From Roseiarcus sp963805295 (GTDB lineage Bacteria > Pseudomonadota > Alphaproteobacteria > Rhizobiales > Beijerinckiaceae), in contig CAWDTW010000032.1 of the NCBI GenBank assembly GCA_963805295.1, positions 1 through 64,000 on the forward strand: a stretch of DNA of 64,000 nucleotides, in the 5' to 3' direction. Made by a program: the position numbers and the translations under genes. This document shows positions 17,585 to 26,330 of the stretch, in pieces. Positions within the stretch are counted from its first letter, which is position 1, and each line of letters starts with the position of its first letter. Under the pieces are notes generated by a model that was not told where the DNA came from, did not search any database, and saw only the letters and a list, made by a program, of their open reading frames with translations.

Positions 17585-18484
17585 TTGAAAGACCCCTATG
17601 AAGTCCTCGGCGTCGCGAAAACCGCGACGCCCGAGGAGATCCGCAAAGCCTACCGGCAACTGGCGAAAAAGCTGCATCCGGACCTCAATCCCGGCAACAA
17701 GCGCGCCGAGGAGCGGTTCAAGGAGGTTTCGGCCGCCAACGACCTCTTGTCGGACCCGGAAAAGCGCCGCCGCTACGACGCGGGCGAGATCGACGCCTCG
17801 GGCGCCGAGACGGCGCCGCCGCGCGCCAAATATTATCGCGAATACGCGGGCGGCGCGGGCCACCCTTACGAGAACGCCTCCGGCTACGCCGACTTCGCCG
17901 AGGCCGACGATCTCTTCGCCGAGCTGTTGCGCCGGAGCCGCGAGCAGGCGCGGCGCGCGCCCGGCGCCGACCTGCACTACGAGCTCGCCGTCCCCTTCCT
18001 CGACGCGGTCAACGGCGCGGTGAAGACCATCGCTTTGCCCGAGGGCGGAACGCTGCAGGTGACGATCCCGCCCGGCGTCGAGGACGGGCGGATCCTGCGC
18101 CTGCGCGGCAAGGGCGCGCCTTCGCCCGGCGAGGGCCCGCCGGGCGACGCGCTGGTGCAGATCGTCGTTCAGCCGCACCGCACCTTCACCCGTGAGGGCG
18201 ACGACATTCATGTCGAACTGCCGATCAGCTTGAAGGAGGCCGCGCTCGGCGGAGAAGTCAAGGCGCCGACGACGACCGGGAGCGTGATGCTCAAGATTCC
18301 GAAGCATTCGAACACCGGCGACACGCTGCGCCTCAAGGGCAAGGGCGTGAAAAGGCGCCACGGCGCCGGCGACGAATTCGTCAAGCTGAAGGTCGTGATG
18401 CCGACTACGCCGGACGCCGAACTCGACTCCTTCCTCGCCGGCTGGACGCCGCCGGCGGACTACGATCCCCGCAAGGAGTTGTGA
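17585..18484 (+). CDS. cbpA: Curved DNA-binding protein / DnaJ-class co-chaperone CbpA
   Basis: A J-domain co-chaperone of DnaK without the zinc-finger region. The J-domain covers residues 1-68 (DPYEVLGVAKTATPEEIRKA, then the HPD motif in LHPDLNPG), followed by a short Gly/Ala linker and the two beta-rich DnaJ C-terminal substrate domains (LHYELAVPFLDAVNGAVKTI and LPISLKEAALGGEVKAPTT). I chose the TTG at 17585, since a strong GGAGG lies five bases before it; upstream reading to 17474 crosses the palindromic repeat. Stop and cbpM start are three bases apart, so they form an operon. Confidence 0.9.
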   Translation: MKDPYEVLGVAKTATPEEIRKAYRQLAKKLHPDLNPGNKRAEERFKEVSAANDLLSDPEKRRRYDAGEIDASGAETAPPRAKYYREYAGGAGHPYENASGYADFAEADDLFAELLRRSREQARRAPGADLHYELAVPFLDAVNGAVKTIALPEGGTLQVTIPPGVEDGRILRLRGKGAPSPGEGPPGDALVQIVVQPHRTFTREGDDIHVELPISLKEAALGGEVKAPTTTGSVMLKIPKHSNTGDTLRLKGKGVKRRHGAGDEFVKLKVVMPTTPDAELDSFLAGWTPPADYDPRKEL

Positions 18485-18487
18485 GCC

Positions 18488-18778
18488 ATGATCGACGAGC
18501 GGGAATTTCTCGAGCGGGCGCGTCTCGATCGCGCGACCCTGGAGGTCTGGATCCGCGCGGAATGGATTTTCCCCGCCCGCACGACGCCGGACCGAACGTT
18601 CACCGAGATCGACCTTGCGCGGGCGAAACTCATCCGCGAGCTCAAGCACAACATGGGCGTCAACGACGCGGGGCTCGACGTCATCCTGCATCTCCTCGAC
18701 CAGATGCACGGGCTGAGAACGGCGCTCGCCGAGGCGCTGGCGTCGATGCGCGACAGGGAGAAGGGCTCGGGGGTTTAG
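18488..18778 (+). CDS. cbpM: Chaperone modulator CbpM
   Basis: A 96-residue MerR-like modulator that binds the J-domain of CbpA and inhibits its co-chaperone and DNA-binding activities. It has the short winged-helix-like segment LEVWIRAEWIFPARTTPDRT, then DLARAKLIRELKHNMGVNDA and the helical GLDVILHLLDQMHGLRTAL. Position immediately downstream of cbpA is diagnostic. Length is normal. Translation is probably coupled to cbpA. Confidence 0.9.
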   Translation: MIDEREFLERARLDRATLEVWIRAEWIFPARTTPDRTFTEIDLARAKLIRELKHNMGVNDAGLDVILHLLDQMHGLRTALAEALASMRDREKGSGV

Positions 18779-18830
18779 AGGGGGAGCCACAGGCGGCCCC
18801 TGCCGGGCGCTCCCTTTCGATCGTCGCCCC

Positions 18831-19775
18831 TCAGCGCCCAATGAAAGGAAATCGGAAAATCCCCCAACCGAAATGCCTCCCCCTCCAATGCCGTCTTCCC
18901 CTGACTTGCGCCCTCATTTGCCAAAAAGGCGGCCCTTCCCGTCTGACGAACGGGATGACGCCGATCGGTCCAGCGTTGCGGTCGAGCTGCTGAGGGTCGA
19001 TCAGCGGGCTGGCGGTGAAGGGATTGACCTCTTTCCCTGCGTCTTCCTCCTGCCCCGCGTCCGCCTCCTTCTGTAGATCTTGAGCTTTCGGGTCTCGAGC
19101 TTTCGCGGCTGCCTCGTGCTCCGGACGCCCGTTCTCCGCGCTCTGCCGGCCGTCAATGAGCGGGCTGTTGGCGAAGGGATTGATCTCGTTCCCCGTGTCC
19201 GCCTTCTGTTTCTGCGAAACTTGAGCTTTCGGGTCTTGAGCTTTCGCGGCCGCCTCGTTCTCTCGAGGCTTGCTGTGTTGAGGCCTGCTCTCTGCGCTCC
19301 CTGTCAGCGCCGCACCAGTTGCGGCTTCTCTTGGTGTTGGCTGCGTCGCCGCCGCGTCTTTAAGGGCCTCCTCCACGGCTCTTTTCCAATGGCTCATTCT
19401 GGTATTTTCTTCGGGGCTCTCATCGATCACTCGCCCATCCTCGCTGTTTGACGTTTCGTCCTCCCCGGCCGGCGGCGGCGCGGCGAGCCTTTCCATTGCG
19501 GGGGCGTTCATCGACGTTCGCCAAATGTCATGAGCTTCGAACCCCAACGCCCCCAAGGACATTCCGATCGCCGGCCCTATCGTCCAGGGCGCCCATCTTC
19601 CCTTGACAATCCTCGAAAGCGCGTTCGACCCGAGCCGCGCGGCGAGGGCGAAGACCGGCGCAACAAGGGACAACCGTTGCCGGAGCCATGCCGCGCCGCG
19701 CCCGGCGCCGGCCATCCTGTTGCGGAAGCCGGATCGCCAGGCCGCGGCGACTAGAGGCGCCGAAATCCGCGTCAT
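18831..19775 (-). CDS. Hypothetical protein with an internal duplicated module
   Basis: A 314-residue protein of unknown family. An N-terminal part has hydrophobic stretches (LRQRLSLVAPVFALAARLG and WTIGPAIGMSLGALGFE), suggesting one or two membrane helices. The middle is charged and Ala/Gln/Lys-rich and holds a ~40-residue module twice: EAAAKAQDPKAQ ... NEINPFANSPLID and EAAAKARDPKAQ ... KEVNPFTASPLID. The tail is basic and aromatic (GRRHWRGRHFGWG). The frame is open over its full length, and codon use looks like neighbouring genes. No function proposed. Confidence 0.5.
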   Translation of the reverse strand: MTRISAPLVAAAWRSGFRNRMAGAGRGAAWLRQRLSLVAPVFALAARLGSNALSRIVKGRWAPWTIGPAIGMSLGALGFEAHDIWRTSMNAPAMERLAAPPPAGEDETSNSEDGRVIDESPEENTRMSHWKRAVEEALKDAAATQPTPREAATGAALTGSAESRPQHSKPRENEAAAKAQDPKAQVSQKQKADTGNEINPFANSPLIDGRQSAENGRPEHEAAAKARDPKAQDLQKEADAGQEEDAGKEVNPFTASPLIDPQQLDRNAGPIGVIPFVRREGPPFWQMRAQVRGRRHWRGRHFGWGIFRFPFIGR

Positions 19776-20082
19776 CCGAATTCTCCTTTGAACGGATCAA
19801 ACGTTGACGCGTCGCTTCTGTTCCGCGTCGCATCTGGCCGCGCCATGTTGCGGGTCGACGACCTGCGCTTGCGGGCCTTCCCCCATGCCCCCTCCGTCGG
19901 CGTGACGATCTCGATCGGCCCGCGGCGAGCGGCGTAGCGGGGAAGCTCCTGGGCGCATAGACTGTCGAGAGACGGAGCTGCCGCTCGCCGGCTTCTCGCC
20001 GACGCGAGGGCGCCGTCCGACGATCCAGTTTTCTCACCGAGCGTAAAGACAGGCGTTGCACACATCGACGAGGGAGGCCGTC
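19776..20082. other. Intergenic region with a HyuB-tail-like fragment
   Basis: On the minus strand around 19865-19915 the sequence reads IEIVTPTEGAWGKARKR, strongly like the C-terminal tail of the 5-oxoprolinase encoded at 26331-29927 (GEAIEIVTPTGGGWGA). The surrounding open frame (19772-20128) does not look like a gene. I read it as a short decayed fragment of a hyuB-like gene, but the match is only about 15 residues. Confidence 0.35.
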
Positions 20083-20577
20083 TTGCGAAATTTGAGCGCA
20101 TTCTGGGTTCTGGCGGGCTTGGCCGCATCAGCGGCGCCGGCGTTGGCCGACGAGGCGCTGCCGAAAAGCGGCGCGGCGAAGCTCGCGGCCTACGCCGTCT
20201 GCCGCTCGCTCGCGATCGTCGACATGGGCCCCGTAGGGTCGAATTCCTCGGCCGAATGCACCGGCATCGTGAAGACCCGGGACGGGTCGAAGCTTCTCGA
20301 CAATCTCGCCATCCGTTGCCTCGAGGAGGCCAAGGCGCGGCCCGAAGGCTACGCGTTCACCGGGACCTGCGTGCAGACGGATGGCGACGGCGACAAGCTG
20401 TTCATGACCTATGAGGGCCCGGAAGGCGGCGACATCGCGCTCCTGGGCGGAACTGGCAAGTACAAGGACATCGCCGGCAAGGGAACCTGGTCCGTCGTCG
20501 ATGCGCCCGGCAACACCTCGAGCCTGTTCGCGTTCACACTGAGCTACGACGTGACCTGGACGCAAAAGGAGAAGTGA
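20083..20577 (+). CDS. Exported hypothetical protein
   Basis: A 164-residue secreted protein. The TTG start at 20083 has GGGAGG five bases upstream and gives signal peptide FWVLAGLAASAAPALA before DEALPK. The mature domain is beta-rich: VGSNSSAECTGIVKTRDGSK, then GYAFTGTCVQTDGDGDKLFM, then DIALLGGTGKYKDIAGKGTW. The end, TLSYDVTWTQKE, together with this GxGKYKDIxGKGTW pattern resembles small lipocalin/allene-oxide-cyclase-like barrels found in Rhizobiales. Function unknown. The start at 20056 is less likely, having no ribosome site. Confidence 0.72.
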   Translation: MRNLSAFWVLAGLAASAAPALADEALPKSGAAKLAAYAVCRSLAIVDMGPVGSNSSAECTGIVKTRDGSKLLDNLAIRCLEEAKARPEGYAFTGTCVQTDGDGDKLFMTYEGPEGGDIALLGGTGKYKDIAGKGTWSVVDAPGNTSSLFAFTLSYDVTWTQKEK

Positions 20578-20859
20578 CCGCCCAGAATCCCTTCTCCCTT
20601 TGGGAGAAGGTGGCGACATCGGGCGTCGAAGGACGCCCGTCCTTCGACGGGCTATGGCGCGGATGAGTTCTCATTCGTTTGCGCGCACCTTGATGGATGA
20701 GAAGGCGGCTTGACCACCCCCTTTTCAGGAGAGGGGACCAGGCAGTCGTCGGCGCTAAAAGCGATGACGGCATGGCCCCCTCATCCCCGGCCCTTCTCCC
20801 AATGGGAGAAGGGGGCGCGCTCAAACATCATGTGGCGCCACGAACAACGGAGATGAGCC
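20578..20859. repeat. Intergenic palindromic repeats
   Basis: Two short palindromes with CCTTCTCCC arms (about 20588-20608 and 20798-20815) flank a hairpin made of GGGCGTCgaaGGACGCCC and the word ACGGGCTATGG. The same words recur at 30996-31074. These look like dispersed intergenic repeats. No gene is seen. Confidence 0.6.
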
Positions 20860-21261
20860 ATGTCGACCAACCCGAAACCGCCTCAGATCATCCCCTACCT
20901 CTTCTACCGCGACGTGCCGGCCGCGCTCGACTTTCTCTGCCGAGCCTTCGGCTTCAAGGAGGAGATGCGCCACGAAAAGCCGAGCGGCGGAATGCACGGC
21001 GAGGCTTCCCTTCAAGGCCAGCTCGTCATGATGGGCCAGGGCGGGCATGAGCAGGGCCTCAAGCCGCCCCCGGATGTCGGCGCGGCGACGATGGGCGTGT
21101 TCGTCTACATCGACGACGTCGACAAGCACTACGCGGCCGCCAAGGCGGCGGGCGCGGAAATCGTTCATCCCCCGAAGGACGAATCCTACGGCCGGAACTA
21201 CTGGGCGAACGATCCCGAGGGGCATCCCTGGTTCTTCACGTCGCCGCCGAAGGCCGGGTGA
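20860..21261 (+). CDS. VOC-family protein, PhnB-like
   Basis: A 133-residue glyoxalase-fold protein of the PhnB/YdhR-like type. It shows IIPYLFYRDVPAALDFLCRA at the N-terminus, MGVFVYIDDVDKHYAAAKAA in the second half and the C-terminal motif YGRNYWANDPEGHPWFFTSP, where Arg/Asp-Pro-Glu-Gly-His are conserved. The ATG at 20860 is preceded by GGAGATGAGCC. Such proteins bind small hydrophobic ligands or metals; the reaction is unknown. Complete, monocistronic. Confidence 0.85.
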   Translation: MSTNPKPPQIIPYLFYRDVPAALDFLCRAFGFKEEMRHEKPSGGMHGEASLQGQLVMMGQGGHEQGLKPPPDVGAATMGVFVYIDDVDKHYAAAKAAGAEIVHPPKDESYGRNYWANDPEGHPWFFTSPPKAG

Positions 21262-21857
21262 GACCGGAATTGGCGGGCGGATCGACGCTGCCCGCCTCCC
21301 GTGGAAATCCGCAGTCTCGGTCATCGGGCGGAAGGTCTCAACTCCGGCAGATCCGGCACTACAATTGCAGAGAGGCCATAAAAGATGGCTAATGGACGAA
21401 CCAATGGCGGACCATATTCGCGAGGCCACAAGTCAGTTTTTCAATTCGATCAGATGATCGTGGCGGCTATGGAGCAAAACACGAAAATTGGACCATGGAC
21501 GCATGGTAAAGCTTTGACTCCGCTCCAACGCGCCGGTACCGAGCTGCTGCCGCACGGATTTTCGATAGCCCTTAGCATTAGAGAGCTGGTTAGACAGGGC
21601 TACCTTATCTCCGCGGAGATTCTACTCCATCTATTAGTTGAAAGAGCTGCGGTGGTCAGCTACCTTTGCGAAAAGCCAACCTCGGTGTGTCTTTGGGAGG
21701 CTGGCTGGCCTCACAAGTCGCGTCCTGCTCTCTACAAAATGCTCGCTGTTATGAGAGGAAGCGGCGATGCTCGCGAAAATGAAGACATGGCGAGACATAT
21801 CACTCAACATTTCAATGCAATTGTCCATGCAGATCCATCCGGCAGTAGGAGGCAGAT

Positions 21858-23340
21858 GTAATTGCTCACGTCCCCGTTTGCGTTTTCAAGTTGCGCAAGG
21901 GAGGGGGCGGCCTTCGAGGGTTAGGCGGATGGCGTCTATGGCTCGGATCGATCTTCGCCGTGCGGTTTCGACGACGGATCGGATATCGGCGTAGAGCGCG
22001 GCGCCCCATTGGCTGCGAAAGCCGTTGGTGATCTTGCGGTAGACCGCGCAGGGGCGCAGCGCCCTCTCCGAGCCGTTGTTGGTCGCGGTGAGGTCGCGGT
22101 TGGTCACGAAGACGAACAGATGGCGGCGGACCTTCTTGATGATTTTCTGAAGCTTGCCGCCGGCTTTGTGGGTCGGGATCAGGCTCATCAGGCGGTCGAG
22201 CCGGCGGTTCAGATCGGCCTCGTAGATTTTGAGCGTGCTATCGGCCAGAGCGTCGCGTCGCCGCCCGATGGCGCAGGCGCGCTTGAGCAGGCCCTTCATG
22301 CCCGGCGCGAACACCGCGTCGCCTTCGTCGACGGCGTATTGGACGTCGCGGATGAGATGGGCAAGACAGACCTGATGCTCGCGCTTGGCCCAGCCCATCT
22401 GGCCGCCATAGCGGTCCGAAATCCAATAATCCGGGCGCCAATCGCCCAGGAAGGCCTCCACCACCGCCTTGGAGCGATGGTTGTCGGCGACGAAGACGGC
22501 GCTGTCGCGATGATGGAACACCCACAGCCACCAATTCGCCTTGCCGACCCTCATGCCGGTTTCATCCGAGGCCAGCGCCGTGCCGGCCATCAGCCGCGCC
22601 TTGATCAGGCTGGTCTGCGCCGCGAAGGGCTTCCGGCTGGCGGAAAGAATGTTGACCAGCGCGCCCTCGCTGATCTCCAGGCCGAACAAGTCGCGCAGCA
22701 CATGGCTCAATCGCGCCAGCGGAATCCCCTGAACGGAGCGCAGATAAACCACGAAGGCGCGCAGGTTCGGCCCGAACGGCGACCCCGGCTCCAATCCCTG
22801 CGGGGGCTCGGCCTTGAAGCGCCTGGCGCAGCAGGGGCAAACGCCGCCATATAAAGAAACCCGCGTCACGTCGGGCTGGATCTCGGGGATTTCGACCCGA
22901 TCATAACTCTCGCATAGGCTTTGCGCGGCGTCGGACACATCCGTCCCGCAGCCTTGGCAGCGGCGGGCCAAGACTTCGCGCGTCGTGGTCGGGTTGGGAT
23001 GAAGCGGACGATGCGCCCCGGCGTGCGGCTTGGCCTTGGCCTTGGGCGCCGAAGATTCCGACGGCTTCTGACCCTTCGACGGCGGAACGCTGGAATTATC
23101 AGGCGTCTTGGGCGGCAGGCCCAGCTTCGCCTCGAGCTCGGCGACCCGAGCCGTCAGAGACGCGACCTGCGCCATCAATGCGGCGATCAACGCGTCCTTC
23201 TGCGCGTGCGAGAGGCTCGAAAGGTCGGGGCCCGCAGACATGGACCCAACAATTCAAATTCGTCGCAGCCACGCCAGTCCCTCGACCTCCCCTGAGTCAA
23301 TTCGCCGCACCCATCACGCGGAAATGGGGTGAGCAATTAC
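21858..23340 (-). mobile_element. IS66-family insertion sequence (single-gene type)
   Basis: The element is 1483 bp. Its ends are inverted repeats starting GTAATTGCTCAC (12 bp perfect: 21858-21869 and 23329-23340), consistent with the GTAA-type ends of IS66. It is flanked by direct repeats AGGCAGAT at 21850-21857 and 23341-23348, the 8-bp duplication expected for this family. It carries only tnpC, without tnpA/tnpB, like the short IS66 subgroup. The insertion splits the hypothetical gene at 21385. Confidence 0.92.
21886..23241 (-). CDS. tnpC: IS66-family transposase TnpC
   Basis: A 451-residue DDE transposase. Features in order: an N-terminal leucine-rich coiled coil (MAQVASLTARVAELEAKLG), a Lys/Pro linker, a zinc-binding segment (CQGCGTDVSDAAQSLCE through CPCCARRF), and the catalytic core with ASDETGMRVG (first Asp), WISDRYGGQM (second Asp) and the Cys-Leu-Ala-His-Leu-Ile-Arg-Asp stretch. 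The C-terminus has the RDLTATNNGSERALRPCAVY helix carrying the catalytic Glu. Complete and probably active; it lies within intact ends and target duplication. Confidence 0.95.
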   Translation of the reverse strand: MSAGPDLSSLSHAQKDALIAALMAQVASLTARVAELEAKLGLPPKTPDNSSVPPSKGQKPSESSAPKAKAKPHAGAHRPLHPNPTTTREVLARRCQGCGTDVSDAAQSLCESYDRVEIPEIQPDVTRVSLYGGVCPCCARRFKAEPPQGLEPGSPFGPNLRAFVVYLRSVQGIPLARLSHVLRDLFGLEISEGALVNILSASRKPFAAQTSLIKARLMAGTALASDETGMRVGKANWWLWVFHHRDSAVFVADNHRSKAVVEAFLGDWRPDYWISDRYGGQMGWAKREHQVCLAHLIRDVQYAVDEGDAVFAPGMKGLLKRACAIGRRRDALADSTLKIYEADLNRRLDRLMSLIPTHKAGGKLQKIIKKVRRHLFVFVTNRDLTATNNGSERALRPCAVYRKITNGFRSQWGAALYADIRSVVETARRRSIRAIDAIRLTLEGRPLPCAT

Positions 23341-23593
23341 AGGCAGATTACAACGCTCGCCAATGGTTCAATTGGATTTACTGTCTCAAGAAGTCTCAAT
23401 AATCCGAATTGGTGCGACGATATTTGTTTTCAGGCTGCAATGTATTTAATTATACTGACCGCTCGTGCAGTTCAGATGTTTCCTGAGGCTCTAGGTCCAG
23501 TTCACTGAGTCAATACTCTTGGACCTCTTTTCCGGCCTCGGTATGTGGCCTGCTGTGCGGACCGGTCCGTCCCGTTTGATTCACCTAAGGGCG

Positions 23594-23830
23594 TCAATCC
23601 GCTTTCCCCCGTCCGCCGTCCGTCGGCGTCACGATCTCGATCGCCTCGCCCGCGACCTCGGCTTGCGCGCAGTCGGGAGGGATCTCGATCGGGGCCGCCA
23701 TCATGCCGGAGTTGGGGACTTCACGGCGACCGCTGAGCACGGCGATCTGCATCGTCTTTCAGGAACCGGATGCGGCGCAAAGTCGCCAGCGTTTCGCAGT
23801 CCCTTGCGTCCTCTTTCAGCGGCCGTATTC
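23594..23830 (-). pseudogene. Hydantoinase B / 5-oxoprolinase C-terminal remnant
   Basis: The minus strand reads TLATLRRIRFLK, then after a one-base shift MQIAVLSGRREVPNSGMMAA, and ends VAGEAIEIVTPTDGGRGKAD before the TGA at 23594. This parallels, block by block, the tail of the full gene at 26331-29927 (TLRRIRFLKPMRVAILSGHR ... GEAIEIVTPTGGGWGA). Only ~80 codons remain, with internal deletion and divergence well beyond sequencing error. It is a decayed 3' piece of a second hyuB-like gene. Confidence 0.7.
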
Positions 23831-23859
23831 TTCCATCAAGCAGAGGAAATTGCACTCCG

Positions 23860-24166
23860 ATGATTCGCCATATCGTCTTTTTCAGCGCAAAGAGAGATTG
23901 CGACATCGACGCTATCGTCCGCGGGCTCAGCATTCTCGGGCAGATTCCCCACGTCCGGCGCCTCGAAGTTGCCAAGAACCGCAAGACGGATCCTTTGAGC
24001 GCCGAGGTCGATATCGTCGTGTACGGCGAATTCGATGACGAGGCGGCGCTCCGCGCCTACAAGGCCCACCCGCTTTATGAGGAATCGATCCAGCGCGTCC
24101 GGCCGCTGCGAGAGCTTCGAAATCGCCGCACACTATGAAGTCGACGACGCCTGCGGTCTCTCCTGA
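23860..24166 (+). CDS. Dabb (stress-responsive A/B barrel) protein, frameshifted
   Basis: A ~101-residue dimeric alpha-beta barrel protein. It begins MIRHIVFFSAKRDCDIDAIV and contains VDIVVYGEFDDEAALRAYKA with HPLYEESIQRVRPLRELR, the family hallmark (HPxH/Y near the end). The end is broken by an extra A in the A3 tract at 24119-24121; removing it continues RIAAHYEVDDACGLS to a stop at 24164-24166, which matches how these proteins finish. Members include stress proteins and small monooxygenase-like enzymes; role here unknown. Confidence 0.8.
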
Positions 24167-24222
24167 ACAGCCCGGCCGTCGCTGCGCCAAACCGCCGCCA
24201 ACCACGCGGCCGTCGACCCGCC

Positions 24223-26235
24223 TCAATGCCGCAATTTTGTGGCGATCATCATCAAGAGCGAGAACACGAGGATAGCCCAGGAGACGATCCGCTGCGCACG
24301 CGGGCGACGCGATGCGACCGAACCGAGCCTGCCGAAACGTTCCTTCGCCCGAAGGATCAGCTGGTTTTTCCGCAGCTGCGCGACCACGTCGTGATAGCTC
24401 TGCGCATCCGCCGCGCGGAGCGTAAGGCTGTCCGAGACGAACTCCTTCGCATACTCGATGGTCCTGCCTTCGAAGGAGACGCTGCTCTCGTAGCGAAGGC
24501 CGCCTCCGGCCTGAACCTTGCGCCAGCCCTGGCCCGGCCATTTGCGCGGCATGGCGATCGTCATGTGGCGGGTGGCCTTTCGGGGCCAGCCCAGGTAGAT
24601 CGCGTTCCGACGCGAACCGCGGCTCAGCGGAGCGAGCTGCTGGGCGAAGGCCTCGTCTCCGATGACGAGGCTCAGTTGGTTCTTGCCGCCCGTCTTCCAG
24701 AAATCGCGAAGCTGATAGCGGGTGGAGACTCTGATGCGATTCGCCGCGCGGTCGTCGTCCACTTCGACGTTCCCACCCTGCTCGATTTCAGGCCAAACCG
24801 TCCGAAGCTCCTTAAGGACTTTCCTGGCGTATGGGTCGGTTCCCTCGACAGCGAACCCGCCGCGCAATTCGTCCGCAGCCCAGAATTTGTATTCGACGGT
24901 GCGCAGATAGGTCGCGATCGAGTCGCGCTTCGGACCCAGCTGAAGCGTCTCTTGAAAATCCAGGTAATGGCGGACGCCGGGGTCGCTCAACGGCTCCAGG
25001 GCCGACACGCTGTCCCCGAGCGGCAAAGCCCAGCCGCCGAACGGCTGGACCACGACGCCGAGATCGCCCGACTGCAAGCGCATGGTCGGGTCAAGCCAAT
25101 AGGAACGCCCGTCGATCCGCAATCTCGCGATGCAATGATTGAACACCGTAGGGCTTGGCAGAAACTGATCGAGCAGCGGCCCATGCGTCGTGGAGAGCAG
25201 GGCAGGACAGGCGTCCAGACCCAGGCGGCGCGCACCGGCCACGTACAACTGGACGGCGTCGTTGCAGTCTCCGAACCGGGTGCGCCAGATTTCGTCCGGC
25301 TGGCGCGGCACAAAGCCGCCCTCCCCGAGTGACAGGCTGAAATAGCGTAGCTCCCGCTGCACGAAGCGCAACCATTCCATCGCTCGTTGTGCCGGGTCCG
25401 GGTGGTCGGCTGCGATTTGGTCGACGGCGCCGACAAGCTCGGAGGGCAACGCGGCGATGTAATAGGGGGCGAACAGCTTTGCGACCTCGCCCCAGTCCTC
25501 GTATTCCGAGAACTGGAGGCTTGGGGTTTCCATCGCCCACGCCGACGTGAGATCCTCGCGTTCGAGGCGTTCCTGCCCGGCCAGCTCCCAGCGGGAGTCC
25601 ACGCTGTCGCCTCGAACCTGCACTTCTGGCTTGGGCGGACGATTGAATTCCTTTTCGAACGCCACACGATGCGCCGGCCTGAGCAGCCGATGCCGCGTCG
25701 TCGACCACGGGTTGAAAGCGTCGAAGCCTGCCCATCCCGAAAATTTCAAGCCGAGCGCCGGGTTGGTTCCGTAGAACGTCATCGCGATTTCGACGGTGTC
25801 GTCGATCCGCACGTCTGGAATTACGAGCGAGGCCGTCATCCGGCCATTGAGCACGCTCCGCGCAAGCTCGGTTTCCCGACGAAAGACCTGAAACTGTTCG
25901 CGATGGCTGTGCTCGATCGCTTCAGCGCCGCGCCGGATGCGGATAAGATGAACCTCAAGGCGCTGGAAGGCGGGATCGAAATTCGCGAGGACATGGGCCA
26001 CGTGCTCAGCCCCTTCTCGGCTGAGGACGCGCCGAACAGTCCGATAGTGCCAGGCCAATTCCGTTTGGCCAAGGTCGACTTGGGTTTCATACAGAAGCTG
26101 ATGGACGCCGTTGGCGATGGCGGCGCCGTCCCGCTCCGTCGCACCGGTTTCGAGCGGCAGATGCTCGATCCACGCCGGAAGGGGCGCGCAAGAGATGAGG
26201 TCGGCCGCGCTCGCGATGACAGTGTCCGCACCCAC
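24223..26235 (-). CDS. DUF3857 / transglutaminase-like membrane-anchored protein
   Basis: A ~670-residue protein with an N-terminal DUF3857 domain (from PAWIEHLPLETG through NGVHQLLYETQVDLGQTELA and SHREQFQVFRRETEL), a central transglutaminase-like core (WLRFVQRELRYFSLSLGEGG, then WRTRFGDCNDAVQLYVAGAR with catalytic Cys, FNHCIARLRIDGRSYWLDPT with His and Asp) and a C-terminal transmembrane helix (IVSWAILVFSLLMMIATK). The Cys-His-Asp triad seems complete. I chose the GTG at 26235 because GAGGAG lies 6 bases upstream; a longer reading to 26343 would overlap the oxoprolinase end. Probably a membrane-bound periplasmic protein; the reaction is unknown. Confidence 0.8.
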   Translation of the reverse strand: MGADTVIASAADLISCAPLPAWIEHLPLETGATERDGAAIANGVHQLLYETQVDLGQTELAWHYRTVRRVLSREGAEHVAHVLANFDPAFQRLEVHLIRIRRGAEAIEHSHREQFQVFRRETELARSVLNGRMTASLVIPDVRIDDTVEIAMTFYGTNPALGLKFSGWAGFDAFNPWSTTRHRLLRPAHRVAFEKEFNRPPKPEVQVRGDSVDSRWELAGQERLEREDLTSAWAMETPSLQFSEYEDWGEVAKLFAPYYIAALPSELVGAVDQIAADHPDPAQRAMEWLRFVQRELRYFSLSLGEGGFVPRQPDEIWRTRFGDCNDAVQLYVAGARRLGLDACPALLSTTHGPLLDQFLPSPTVFNHCIARLRIDGRSYWLDPTMRLQSGDLGVVVQPFGGWALPLGDSVSALEPLSDPGVRHYLDFQETLQLGPKRDSIATYLRTVEYKFWAADELRGGFAVEGTDPYARKVLKELRTVWPEIEQGGNVEVDDDRAANRIRVSTRYQLRDFWKTGGKNQLSLVIGDEAFAQQLAPLSRGSRRNAIYLGWPRKATRHMTIAMPRKWPGQGWRKVQAGGGLRYESSVSFEGRTIEYAKEFVSDSLTLRAADAQSYHDVVAQLRKNQLILRAKERFGRLGSVASRRPRAQRIVSWAILVFSLLMMIATKLRH

Positions 26236-26330
26236 ATCACTCTCCTCGAAGGCGGCCCGAGTCACCGTACCTGAGACGTCCTTACCGTCTGGTGGATGAC
26301 CCACGCTCCGACGACGGACTTCGAGCGCGT

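Larger units (their letters stand above)
21385..23508 (+). pseudogene. Hypothetical gene interrupted by an IS66-type element
   Basis: The first part (21385-21857) encodes 157 codons beginning MANGRTNGGPYSRGHKSVFQ. It includes helical stretches (GFSIALSIRELVRQGYLISA, EILLHLLVERAAVVSYLCEK) and HFNAIVHADPSGSRRQ. It is cut at 21857/21858. Removing the element and one copy of the 8-bp duplication joins it in frame to 23349-23508, giving RRQITTLANGSIGFTVSRSL and ending AVQMFPEALGPVH. The intact protein would be ~211 aa. I do not recognise the family; the helical layout recalls uncharacterised DUF5677-like proteins. The coding part is AT-richer than neighbours, suggesting acquired DNA. Confidence 0.75.

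Noticed and set aside
19772..20128. 118-codon minus-strand frame containing IEIVTPTEGAWGKA
   Set aside because: Only the short motif is meaningful; the rest looks non-coding, so it is treated as a fragment and not a gene.
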